Positions 1 through 9,336 of a stretch of 64,000 bases of DNA are shown piece by piece. The stretch spans positions 1 through 64,000 of the forward strand of contig ML014165.1 in assembly GCA_003615045.1 (NCBI GenBank), given 5' to 3'. The notes beneath the pieces were generated by a model. The model saw nothing but the letters and a program-made list of their open reading frames with translations. It was not told the origin of the DNA and did no database searches. Made by a program: the position numbers and the translations under genes. Positions within the stretch are counted from its first letter, which is position 1; each line of letters begins with the position of its first letter. This DNA comes from Caulochytrium protostelioides (taxonomy: Eukaryota > Chytridiomycota > Caulochytriomycetes > Caulochytriales > Caulochytriaceae).

Positions 1-84
1 TCGATATTGAGAGCGTGAGGAGCCAAATTAGAAAAGGCGCCTGGAGGCGCCTATGGCGGAAAGTCCCCGACAAAAAACAAAAAT

Positions 85-199
85 GCATCCGTGGTTTAGT
101 GGTAAAATTAACGCTTGCCATAGCAGCTCTGACCGTCTCAAGACCTCGGAGCCCTACAGCAACATGTGTTAGCCCCGGGTTCGATTCCCGGCGGATGCA
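85..199 (+). tRNA. tRNA-Gly(GCC) with a 44-nt intron
   Basis: Decodes GGC/GGU glycine codons. The acceptor strands GCATCCG (85-91) and CGGATGC (192-198) pair perfectly, with discriminator A199. The D arm carries the usual TGGTTTAGTGGTAAAA. The anticodon stem is AACGC (110-114) with GTGTT (166-170), including one G-U pair, and the loop gives anticodon GCC at 117-119. A 44-nt insertion (121-164) lies one base 3' of the anticodon, exactly at the canonical nuclear tRNA intron site (37/38). The T arm is CCGGG-TTCGATT-CCCGG (175-191). No CCA is encoded, as expected in eukaryotes. The internal A and B boxes are intact, so Pol III transcription is expected. Confidence 0.93.
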
Positions 200-1489
200 G
201 TCTAGTTTTGCCGTCCCCAATAAGTGGGTGCCTGATGGGGTCACCCAGGCACGGATGACATGCAGAACGCGTCGACAGCAAGCGCTCTCGCTTGCATCGA
301 CCCATGCCTGTGCATGGCCTTTGGCTATGGTGGCCTTCCGCTGGTGGTGTATGATGCGTTCCTCGATGTGAGTTCATGGGCTTTAGGTCGTCGTTTAGCC
401 TTAATGCTAAACTCAAGCGATTCATGCTGCGGTACCAGCAACGGCTTCGCGACGGCGTTCCTCGCGTGCTTGACCACAGCAGGGGTCAACCGGTGTGCTA
501 TAAATGAAAGGACATCATGGGAGTGAGGCGGATGCCCATTGACGTGGAGTCCCTCCTCTGAGTAGGATGGAAAGGCCGACGTTTTCGGTCACGCTCTACC
601 AGGCGCGGACGTCGTGGTCGGGATCATCTCCGCATTTCAGTGAGGTGCCATGAAGTCGCAACAGCCCCAGGGTGCCATTCTAAATCTTTCTGAGTTGGCC
701 AAGGATCCACTATCGCTTGTTCAATTGCCATTATGAATATGTCTTATCTTATCTTATTTAGATCGCATCATCCAGAAGATCGGTCAGAGCGCTGGTCACA
801 AACCGAGAGATGATGTAAGTTAAATGAAGAGAGTTGCGACGGCGGCCAAGCATCGCCGATGTACACGTGGCATGTGTATGGATATTCACGCTGTGGGCTG
901 CTACTCGGATGCCGACGAAACTTTGGAATCAATCGGTGGATATGGTGCTGGTGCGGGGCGAAGTTGGTCTAAACTCTGGGCATGATGTTTCGCGGCATCA
1001 CTGGCGGAGTCCGTCTCTTTGATCGGCACACCGGTGTCTCGCTCGAGTCCGCTTCAAGGGGCGCCTCGAGAGCATGTGTCTCGTGCAACTTCACCCATAC
1101 AGTCATTGGTACGGCATAGCAGGACATGTAGAGGTGTACGAGTCGATGGCCGCCCCCTAGTAGTTTTGACGGTCAGCGATGGCGCGATAGGCGCCAAGCA
1201 ATTTTAGTGTTGTCGACGTCGACGGGGTCACTTCGATCGGATTCGGGGGATACGACGCACGGTTACATGCTTGAACGATGCTACCTGTCCGTCTGCATGA
1301 TCTCTCGCGAAGCCGCGGATTTAAGCAGCGAAGCCACCGTCTCATTCCTACGGGCCCTCCACCCACCCGTCGTCATCATGTTGCTGGAGACTATCGTGTC
1401 GGAGTGTGAGTAGACGCCAGAAGGCCCTTGCATCTTTCTATATTGTTGTGATTGAATCCCACCTGTGAGATGATGCAGTACGAATACCA
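200..1489. other. gene-poor stretch downstream of the tRNA
   Basis: Only short ORFs in all frames and no recognisable domain. Base composition is nearer 50-55% GC than in the genes of this window. A TATAAA-like string occurs near 499 but has no gene to serve. I see no RNA gene beyond the tRNA. Confidence 0.5.
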
Positions 1490-2070
1490 TGGTCTCCTAT
1501 CCTCGGGCCCCCGGCGGTTCCCTCCAGGAGGCCGTCCGCATTCGGGTTCATGCGCTTGCCGGATGCGCTTGCTGAGTACGGGCTGCTACGGGCTGTCTTG
1601 TCCCGGGATGCGGCACAGCGTAGGCCTGATGGGCGACGCCAGGCGGCGACGGATGCTCGCGTGCGAGACCGGTGGCTGATGCTGGGCGTCACGGGCACGG
1701 TCATGCCCGACTCCGGCGTGCGCGGCTGCTATCGGGCCGGCCTGCTGGCAGCCATGCTTCTCACGCAACGCCTCTTCGGGGACGGTAACCTGTACACTTA
1801 GGGCACCATCAACCTGAGAAGTAATCGGACTGGGCTTCGAGGAGCGGGTAAATGCGTTTCTTCGTGCCTTTCAGAGCGCCAAATGGCCTGACGGATCCGT
1901 AGGGTATCTGGATGCTGAATTGGATCTGTGTATGAGCGCCATGTGGAGACTCGGAGACTCTAAGGCGGCTGTCTGCCCTGGAGCAGACGGGGGTGGCACA
2001 CCGTAGTGTACTGGGCCTCGAGGCGGACCAACGCGCGCCGCCTAGCAGGCTGAAGGGCAAGAGCATGATG
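1490..2070 (-). pseudogene. decayed TnpB/Fanzor-like gene, copy A (C-terminal part)
   Basis: Read on the minus strand, this is homologous to copy B at 2275-2620. The tail after the RuvC-III-like motif runs in parallel in both: a GLRCAAS string here matches VRSAAS in copy B, both then have SASAS, and both have a DGLL block. The DNA string GACGGCCTCCT is identical in the two. The motif itself is eroded to SHRSRTRASVAAW at about 1632-1680, where family members have an N-R-D-x-N-A-A-x-N-I pattern. Upstream, a YGSVRPFGALKGTKKR segment (about 1850-1910) resembles the glycine/lysine-rich region before the second RuvC motif in Fanzor/TnpB proteins. Stops and frame changes lie between the segments, so this is a relic. 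It is oriented head-to-head with copy B. The assignment rests on motif reading, not on a search. Confidence 0.5.
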
Positions 2071-2274
2071 CACCGCGTGGTGCGCGTGATGCGCCATGCC
2101 TGTTGCGTCTAGCGGTCACCGGAGGACGCTGAGCTGCCGACTATCAACGTGGTGCCAGAGGTCCAGATGCGGGCCCAATCCGTGACCATCGACACCTTTA
2201 TGTTGTATGATCTGCTGAAGGACCTCAAAGTAGGGCCTGAGACAGAGCAGACAAGGGCATGATCTTCGCTCCGT

Positions 2275-2620
2275 CTCAGGCGTGCGCTCAGCGTTTCCGC
2301 ACTGTCCTGGCCGTCGAATTCCGCACAACCCGGGGGCATGTCGGGATGAATCAGGTCCTGATCCATGGGCCACACCGGATGCCGTGGCCAGAGATTTACG
2401 GGGATTCCACGGCAAATTGGTGAACCGCGACCTCGATGCCGCTCGGAACATCAGACGTTGCCTCGCCCCGCCCGTCCGATCTGCCGCGTCATGGGGTAAG
2501 GCAGGTTGCAGCCCGTGATCGGCCAGCGCATCCGATGCTGGGACTCCGACAGACGGCCTCCTTGTGGGGGAGCCCCTGGGTGCCCCCAGGGGGATCACGG
2601 GGTTGGTCTCTCTCCATGAT
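2275..2620 (+). pseudogene. decayed TnpB/Fanzor-like gene, copy B (C-terminal part)
   Basis: Two hallmark segments of the TnpB/Fanzor RuvC-like nuclease C terminus are visible. CAQRFRTVLAVEFRTT (from 2283) matches the V-D-E-Y/F-R-T-S segment that precedes the zinc ribbon. LVNRDLDAARNIRRCL (2417-2464) matches the RuvC-III N-R-D-x-N-A-A-x-N-I motif with its catalytic-type Asp. They lie in different frames, so at least one frameshift separates them, and the zinc-ribbon cysteines between them are missing. The reading frame stops at 2516. A perfect 8-bp hairpin (CCCCTGGG at 2573-2580, loop TGCC, CCCAGGGG at 2585-2592) follows. The same first segment recurs as CAPRFHTIRVDEFRTT in copy D at 47 kb. 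Fanzors are eukaryotic relatives of IS605/IS607 TnpB known from fungi and viruses. No intact transposase is seen here. Confidence 0.6.
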
Positions 2621-5266
2621 TACGACAAAGTGCTCGGGGCAGCGGGCGAGCTCTGCGTTCCATCGTCTCGGACGTCCACGGCTCCGCTTGGGCGCTCAGC
2701 ACGCCCGCACGCTCCGTACGGGTCGAAGGAAGCGCCCTGCGTCGCGGACTGCCGTGGGCTGGTGCCTCCCGATGGGGGAGGGTCTCTTCATGGCCATGCT
2801 CGGGATGCCGGTGCCGCGGGCCCTGCCTCGCGCCTCCGGGGCGTGCCATGGGCAGCACCCTGACGGGTATACCGTTGGGGCGGTCGCTGCGAGGGCGTCC
2901 CACCACGGGCCTTGGCCCGGGCGGCAGGGTTGGACCCCACCCTATCCCATCGCAGCTCGGGGGGAACCCTCCAGCCGCACCTGTTTGCAGGGCTGATGGG
3001 GCGGCGCTGGCACGGATCGGCTGCGCTCTCGAGACGCGGCGTGGCGGCGTGCGGCGGCGGTGGCGGTAGCCAGCCGTGGCCACGTGGCGTTCCGAGGCTG
3101 CGCGAGCCGTCGCTTGTCGGCGCCAGTGCCTCGAGCCTCCCGCTCGCCGATGGCTCGAGGCAGAGCCGGCGCGCTGGTTTCCGGTGCGGCCCATTCGCTG
3201 GATCCATGGGCGGGCCGAACCTGGACGATGGCTGACGGGCGATGCCGGTGCCGGTGCCGGCGTCTCGGTTGGTCCCGCCTCTGGGAACATGGCTCCCCGA
3301 CCTGGTGGGGTGGCCCGCTGCGGTCGTGCTGTGCCGCGCAGAGATGCGGACATGCGTTCTACGATTGCGTCGCGCCTACGCCTGCGTCGTGACCGTGCCC
3401 GTCTCATGATGGCCGGATGGCTCCGTACAGCCGCAGGCGCTGGCGTGTCCAGCACGACTTCCGGTGCTCGATCCCCCGGGGCTCGTCTGTCTCGAGCCAT
3501 CGGAGGGGCGCTGCGCGCGCGGTGCTTGTGATGCGGACCTCGGATCACGGTGCTGACCCGTCGATGGCTGTCTTTGAGCTGCTGGGATGCCGGTGGCCCC
3601 ATCGTCTGGCTTCCAGGTCGGCGTCCCGCTGGATCCACGTCCTGCCGCACCCGCGGGCCCGATGCTGGCTGCCGGGCCGGCCGGCCGCCGCCTGTCGCCG
3701 CCGCCTGTCGCCGCCGCCTGGCCCGGGTGCATGCTGCGCCGCGTCATGCGGGCCCCGGCCGCTTTCGCATTTAGGGTTGCCTGAGGCGGACGCCCGTCCC
3801 CGTCGAGCGCCGTCCGCCGCGCTGCCACCTCCGGTCCGCCACGCCACACGCCGCCTTCACGGGCCGCGCGCGCGCCTCCTTCCGCTCTGCTGCGCGTCGG
3901 TGCCGCCGCCGCCGCCGCCGGTGCCGCCGGTGCCGGTGCCGCCGCCCGCCGCCGCCGCCGCCGCCGCCGCCCGCCGCCCGCCGCCGCCGCCGACACAGCC
4001 CCACCGTCGCCGTCGCCGTCGCCGTCACCGTCGCCGCCGTCACCGTCACCGTCACCGTCACCGCCGCCTGGGGCGCCTCGCGGCTGTGCCGCGCGTTCCC
4101 CAGAGCCATGACCGCTGACGGGCGCCAGAGCGCCCCAGGCCCAGCCCCAGGCCCCCGGGCGCCGCCGCCGCCGCCCCCCAGCGGCCGCCTCCCGCCCCGC
4201 CGACCCCGCCGGCCTCGACGATCCCATCCGGCCACGCCGCTCGCCGGGCAGCGCTGAGCACGCGCCACGGAGATTCCACGCAGCGATCATACTTAAGGTC
4301 GTACGGTTGCGCGAGGCGCGAGCAGAGGCCGCTGGCGCATGGGCAGGCCCCGGGCGCGTGGCGCGGGACCGAGCCAGGTGGACCCTGGGTCGGTCCCTAG
4401 GACGACGTCGGCATCGACGGTGCCTGGCTCCGATACGACGATAGCGCGATCCCCGCGAGTTCGACTTTCCCGGCATCGACTTCCTCGGCATCGACATCGC
4501 GGACCGTGCTTCGTTGCTGCTCCACCTCGGCTGGCTGCGCTCGCCCGACCGGCCGTGCCCCAGCGGGATTGTGCCCTCCGACGTGACTGACGCGAGTCGA
4601 CGTGCTGTCGCCGCTGTCGCCGCTGTCGCCATCGCGCGGTCGGCCTGGACCCGTCGCTTGAGTTCCACGGCCCTGACGCCGCGGCTATCCACCCGAACCG
4701 GTTCCACGGGAGACGCCCGAAGTCCCGACCTCATTGCGTCCTACTCGCCCCCTCCTTCGCGGCTTGGTCTTTCTGTTTTTTCTCTTTCTCTCTTCTTCGT
4801 GGCTTCCTGTATCGCGCTGCTGCTGCCGCCACCGCTGCAACCACCGTTCCGGCATCCACGGCCCCCCTCACACGCTGCTGAAGCGACCCCTTGGGCGCCG
4901 CCTCAGCTTCAGGATCGCACACACCGGTGGGACCTGCGTCGTACGGGACCTGCCCTCGGTATCGCGCGTCAGCCGTCTCGCGCGCCAGCGGCATCGCCCG
5001 CACGGACCGCAATTGGGCCTCATAGCCGTGGTCTGCGACACCCCGCGTCTCGTCGTCGCGCCCGCATCGCTGGCTGGTGAATCGCGCGCCGACCCGTGTG
5101 CCACGCTGTCCACGCTACGGCATCGCCGCATCCCTTTGTCTCGCGTCACGTCCTCCCTGAACCGACCCGTGTGCTGCTCCTCCCCCCGTTTCTCCGGTCG
5201 CGTTTCTCCACGTCGGCTCGCGGCTGTGAGACGGGCGTCGGTTTCACGGCTCGAACGCGTGCCACG
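2621..5266. other. extremely GC-rich non-coding stretch upstream of the Ca2+-ATPase
   Basis: Open frames up to 452 codons exist on both strands, but they are Arg/Ala/Gly/Pro low complexity, overlap one another in several frames and show no domain. I read them as artefacts of GC content. The last few hundred bases are pyrimidine-rich (for example 4771-4800) and probably hold the promoter and 5' UTR of the gene at 5267. Confidence 0.5.
3899..4074. repeat. GCC/CCG and CCGTCA simple-repeat tract
   Basis: Runs of (GCC)n pass into (CCGTCG)n and (CCGTCA)n hexamers around 4007-4065. This accounts for the poly-Ala, poly-Arg and Gly-Asp runs of the spurious ORFs here. Confidence 0.8.
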
Positions 5267-8200
5267 ATGGCACCGGGCCCCTTGAACAAGTATCCCGTGG
5301 TCGACATGGAGGTCGATGCGCCGCCGCCCGCCGCGGCGGGCGGTGCCGGCGCCGACCACGCGGGCAAGCCCACGGCCGGGTCCGGGAGCCACGCGGCGCC
5401 CGGCGGGACCCCGGGCGCGGCCTCCGCGCCGCATGCCGATTCAAGCCTCCATGCGCCCGCGGCGCATCACCAGTATGCCAAGACCCCCGCCGAGCTGCTG
5501 CCGCTGTTTGACCCGCCGTCGCTGGACAAGCTGAAGGCCGTGGGCGGGATCGAGCAGCTGGCCGCTGACCTGCGCACGGATCTGAAGGCCGGGCTGCCGA
5601 CGGAGGCGCGCGCGTCCAGCCGCCACGCCGCGCTGGACGTGGACGGCGCGGACCCCGGCAAGGTCGTTGAGAACGCGCACATCCACCGCGTGACGGACTA
5701 CGACGCGCGCTGTGAGGTGTTTGGGCGCAACGATCTGCCGGAGCCGCGGATGCACTCGCTGCTCGACTTTGCGTGGGACGCGCTGCAAGACCGCACGCTC
5801 GTCGTGCTGATTATCGCGGCTTTTGTCGACGTCGCGATCGGCATCTACAAGGCCGTGAGCGGGCAGGACCGTCTGGGCTGGCTGGACGGCGTGGCCATCG
5901 TGGTCGCGATCATCATCATCGTCGGCATCGCGAGCGGCAACGACTACAAGAAGCAGGGCCAGTTCCGCAAGCTGAACGACTTCAGTCGCAACCTCTCCGT
6001 GATCGGCGTCGTCCGCCACGGCGAGAGCATCGTGATCCCGACGCGCGAGCTGGTCGTCGGCGACGTGTGCCAGATCGAGACGGGCGTGATCCTGCCCGCC
6101 GACGGCCTGCTCATCAAGGGCTACGGTATCTCGTGCGACGAGAGCTCGCTGACGGGCGAGTCGCACGCGTGTGACAAGGACCCGGCCAGCGAGCCGTTCT
6201 TGTTGAGCGGCACGAAGGTCGTGGCCGGCATGGGCACGATGCTCGTGACGGCCGTCGGCCCAAACTCTCTCAACGGCCGCTCGATCGCGGCGCTCAACGT
6301 CGAGCCCGAGGACACGCCGCTGCAGAAGCAGCTCGGCAAGCTCGCGGACCAGATCGCCAAGTTCGGGCTGATCTCGGCGCTTGGCATGGTCATTGTGCTC
6401 GTTATCTGCTACTTTGCGATCAAGCCGCCCGAGCCGCGCAGCGGCGTCCGCATTGCCAACGATGTCGTCAACATCCTCATCAACGGCATCACCCTCGTCG
6501 TCGTCGCCGTGCCCGAGGGGCTGCCGCTCGCCGTCACGCTCTCGCTGGCCCACGCGACCGTGCGCATGCTCAAGGACAACAACCTCGTGCGCCACCTGCA
6601 GGCCTGCGAGACGATGAGCAACGCCACCACGATCTGCTCCGACAAGACCGGCACCCTCACCCTCAACCGCATGTCCGTGGTCCAGGCGTATCTGTTCGGC
6701 AAGGCCTACGACCGGGACCAGCTGGCCCACGCCCGCGAGCAGATCCCCGAGAAGTGGCTGCACCTGGTGGCACGCGCCGTGAATGTCAACAGCACGGCCA
6801 CCGAGAAGCCGGGCCCGAACGGCGACATCGAGTTTGTCGGCAACAAGACGGAAGTGGCGCTGCTCACGTGGAGCGGCGCGGTCGGCCGGCCGTATGCGCA
6901 AGACCGCGAGGCGAACCGCCAGCTGGGTATGATCCCGTTCAGCAGCGAGACGAAGCGCATGTCGGTGGCGGTCCAGGACGCCAACGAGCCCGAGACGCCG
7001 GTCTGGTTGTTTACGAAGGGTGCGGCCGAGCTGGTCGTTCGTTCGTGTAGCCAGTACGTGGGACCCGACGGCGAGCCGCGCTCGATGGACGCCGACGCGA
7101 TCGCGCGCTGCGACGCGCAAATCAACGCCTTCGCCGACGAGTCCCTGCGCAACATCGCCGTCGCATACCGCCGCCTCGCGCCCGAGGACGTGCCCCAGAA
7201 CGAGGGCGATCACCTGCCCTCGGCGCTCTCGGCCCAGCAGCTCGTGCTGCTCGGAATCTTTGCCATCGAGGACCCCGTCCGCCCCGAAGTCCCCGGCGCC
7301 GTCAAGACGTGCCAGAACGCCGGGATCATTGTGCGGATGGTAACGGGCGACAACCTCGCGACGGCCAAGAGCATCTCGCGGCAATGCGGGATCCTGGACG
7401 AGTTCGGCATCGCGCTGGAGGGCCCCGTGTTCCGCGAGCTGACAGACGAGCAGCTCGACATCGTGCTGCCGCGCCTGCAGGTGCTCGCGCGGTCGTCGCC
7501 CATCGACAAGCAAATCCTCGTGCAGAAACTCCGCCGCCGCGGTGAGACGGTCGCCGTCACGGGCGACGGCACCAACGACGCGCCGGCCCTCAAGGCCGCC
7601 AACGTCGGTTTCTCGATGGGCATTGCCGGCACGGAGGTCGCCAAGGAAGCGTCCGACATCGTGCTGCTGGACGACAACTTCTCGTCGCTCGTGCGCGCCG
7701 TGAACTGGGGCCGCAGCGTCTTTGACGCGATCCGCAAGTTTTTGCAGTTCCAGCTGACGGTCAACATCACGGCCGTGGTCCTGACGATCACGTCGAGTAT
7801 CTACTCGACGGTCTCTGGTGAGCGCCGTCCCGAGTCGGTGCTGACCGCGATCCAGCTGCTCTGGGTCAACCTGCTGATGGACTCGTTTGCCGCGCTCGCG
7901 CTCGCCCTCGACCCGCCTACCCCGGAGATGCTGCAGCGGGCCCCCTCGCGCTCGAACGAAGCGCTGGTGAGCCCGGTGATGTGGAAGATGATTATCTTCC
8001 AGGCCGTCTACCAGATGGTGGTCTGTATCACGCTGTACTTCACGGGCCACCATGTCATTGATCTGCATGGCGAATCGCACGGCGGCGTCGACGCCCGCGT
8101 CGCGACGCTGATCTTCAACATCTTTGTCTTCTGCCAGGTCTTCAACGAAATCAATTGCCGCAGCATCACCCACGATACCAACGTCTTCCGAGGCATGTTC

Positions 8201-9013
8201 AAGAACCGCATCTTCCTCGGCATCATCATCTTCACGACCGGCGCCCAAGCCATCATTGTCGAGCTCGGCGGCCGCGTCTTCGACACCGTCGAGCTCGGTG
8301 GCAAGGGCTGGGGCATCTCCATCGCCCTCGGCTTCGGCTCGCTGCCCCTCGGCTGGCTCGTCCGCCAGCTGCCCTTCATGCAGGCCAGCCAGCAGAACAG
8401 CGCCACCCCCGCCGAGCTCATTGCCCAGCGCTCCGTGCCTTTTACGCCTCAGGAACAGGCCTGCTTCAACAAGATTGCCCGCGACTTCCGCACGACCGTG
8501 CTCGCGGGCGCGCCCTCGGCGTCGTCCTCGCCCGCTGCGGGCGCCGACGCCGGCACGGGCAAACCCATCGCCGTGCCCGCCGCCGGCGCCGGGGCCCGCA
8601 CCAAGGGTACCGACGCGCTCGCGCAGTCCGGCGCCGACGGCCTGCCCACGCCCTCGCCCGGCACCCATGCGCTCGCGCCGTACTCGACGGGCTCCTCGCC
8701 GGGCGACGGCAGCAGCGTCGACGGCAGCCAGGCCGCGCTCTCGCCCGCCGGCAGCGACGCGGGGCTCCGCTTCCGCACCGCGGTCCGCCAAACGCAGCTG
8801 CAGCTCCGCGTCCTGCGCAACTGGGAGTCCGAGGTGGGCACGAAACGGCTATGGCGTCGCGCGAGCGGTGTGCCCACGCAGATCGGCGTCGTGAATGCGT
8901 TCCGTGGCGCGCGGCGTGACCGCGCCGTCATGTCCATGTTGGGCATGGACGCCGACGCCGCCCGCAGCGGCGCTCGCGAGTCGAGCATCAGCAGCAACTC
9001 GGGCGTCCAGTAA
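5267..9013 (+). CDS. plasma-membrane-type Ca2+-transporting P-type ATPase (PMCA/Pmc1 family)
   Basis: P2B-type calcium pump of 1,248 aa that exports cytosolic Ca2+ across the plasma or vacuolar membrane using ATP. The phosphorylation motif is CSDKTGTLT with Asp459. PEGLP lies in the calcium-binding M4 helix (VVVAVPEGLPLAVTL). A KGAAE nucleotide-binding motif follows, and TGDGTNDAPALKAANVGF forms the hinge. The actuator loop has LTGES. About ten membrane segments fit the family. The C-terminal tail of about 200 aa is low complexity and then basic and aromatic (TQLQLRVLRNWE), like the calmodulin-binding autoinhibitory tail of PMCAs; that tail is inference. The frame is open from 5096, but I chose ATG 5267 because it has a strong context (gccacgATGg) and starts a typical tail. 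No introns are seen. A long antisense ORF over the gene is a GC shadow. Confidence 0.95.
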   Translation: MAPGPLNKYPVVDMEVDAPPPAAAGGAGADHAGKPTAGSGSHAAPGGTPGAASAPHADSSLHAPAAHHQYAKTPAELLPLFDPPSLDKLKAVGGIEQLAADLRTDLKAGLPTEARASSRHAALDVDGADPGKVVENAHIHRVTDYDARCEVFGRNDLPEPRMHSLLDFAWDALQDRTLVVLIIAAFVDVAIGIYKAVSGQDRLGWLDGVAIVVAIIIIVGIASGNDYKKQGQFRKLNDFSRNLSVIGVVRHGESIVIPTRELVVGDVCQIETGVILPADGLLIKGYGISCDESSLTGESHACDKDPASEPFLLSGTKVVAGMGTMLVTAVGPNSLNGRSIAALNVEPEDTPLQKQLGKLADQIAKFGLISALGMVIVLVICYFAIKPPEPRSGVRIANDVVNILINGITLVVVAVPEGLPLAVTLSLAHATVRMLKDNNLVRHLQACETMSNATTICSDKTGTLTLNRMSVVQAYLFGKAYDRDQLAHAREQIPEKWLHLVARAVNVNSTATEKPGPNGDIEFVGNKTEVALLTWSGAVGRPYAQDREANRQLGMIPFSSETKRMSVAVQDANEPETPVWLFTKGAAELVVRSCSQYVGPDGEPRSMDADAIARCDAQINAFADESLRNIAVAYRRLAPEDVPQNEGDHLPSALSAQQLVLLGIFAIEDPVRPEVPGAVKTCQNAGIIVRMVTGDNLATAKSISRQCGILDEFGIALEGPVFRELTDEQLDIVLPRLQVLARSSPIDKQILVQKLRRRGETVAVTGDGTNDAPALKAANVGFSMGIAGTEVAKEASDIVLLDDNFSSLVRAVNWGRSVFDAIRKFLQFQLTVNITAVVLTITSSIYSTVSGERRPESVLTAIQLLWVNLLMDSFAALALALDPPTPEMLQRAPSRSNEALVSPVMWKMIIFQAVYQMVVCITLYFTGHHVIDLHGESHGGVDARVATLIFNIFVFCQVFNEINCRSITHDTNVFRGMFKNRIFLGIIIFTTGAQAIIVELGGRVFDTVELGGKGWGISIALGFGSLPLGWLVRQLPFMQASQQNSATPAELIAQRSVPFTPQEQACFNKIARDFRTTVLAGAPSASSSPAAGADAGTGKPIAVPAAGAGARTKGTDALAQSGADGLPTPSPGTHALAPYSTGSSPGDGSSVDGSQAALSPAGSDAGLRFRTAVRQTQLQLRVLRNWESEVGTKRLWRRASGVPTQIGVVNAFRGARRDRAVMSMLGMDADAARSGARESSISSNSGVQ

Positions 9014-9022
9014 TTGTTGGTT

Positions 9023-9063
9023 CTCTCTCTCTCCCTCCCTCCCTCCCTCCCTCTCTCTCTCTC
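9023..9063 (+). repeat. CT-rich microsatellite in the 3' UTR of the Ca2+-ATPase
   Basis: (CT)n and (CCCT)n runs begin ten bases after the stop codon. The polypyrimidine tract lies in the likely 3' UTR. Confidence 0.85.
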
Positions 9064-9336
9064 GTTTTTGGAATCTGTTGAAAAAGGGGCGAGGATGGTC
9101 GTCCTCGCTTCACACACCCCGCTCCGCCTCCGCCTCCGCCACTTCTTTTCTGCTCTCTCGACTCGCTTTGTCTGTCGTCCTCCTGCCGCTCCTCCCACTT
9201 CCCCCGGCGTCTTTCGTCATGTCTTTTCCCCCTTTTTTGTGGAATGGCTAACTCGCGTTGGGCAATCCATCAAGCATCCAGGATTCTGATGTGATAGAGT
9301 AATAGAGTGCCGTTGTCCTTGCACCACGCTGTCGTA

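Noticed and set aside
35-52. Doubled AGGCGCCT palindrome ahead of the tRNA
   Set aside because: Too short (two 8-mers) to call a binding site or element end, and no second copy elsewhere in the window.
3376-4734. 452-codon minus-strand ORF
   Set aside because: It crosses the GCC/CCGTCA simple repeats and is poly-Gly/Asp/Ala/Arg with no fold, and other frames over the same DNA are equally open.
5441-8791. 1,116-codon minus-strand ORF opposite the Ca2+-ATPase
   Set aside because: It mirrors the pump gene codon by codon, is Arg/Asp/Val/Ala-rich and has no domain. Antisense frames stay open because of third-position GC.
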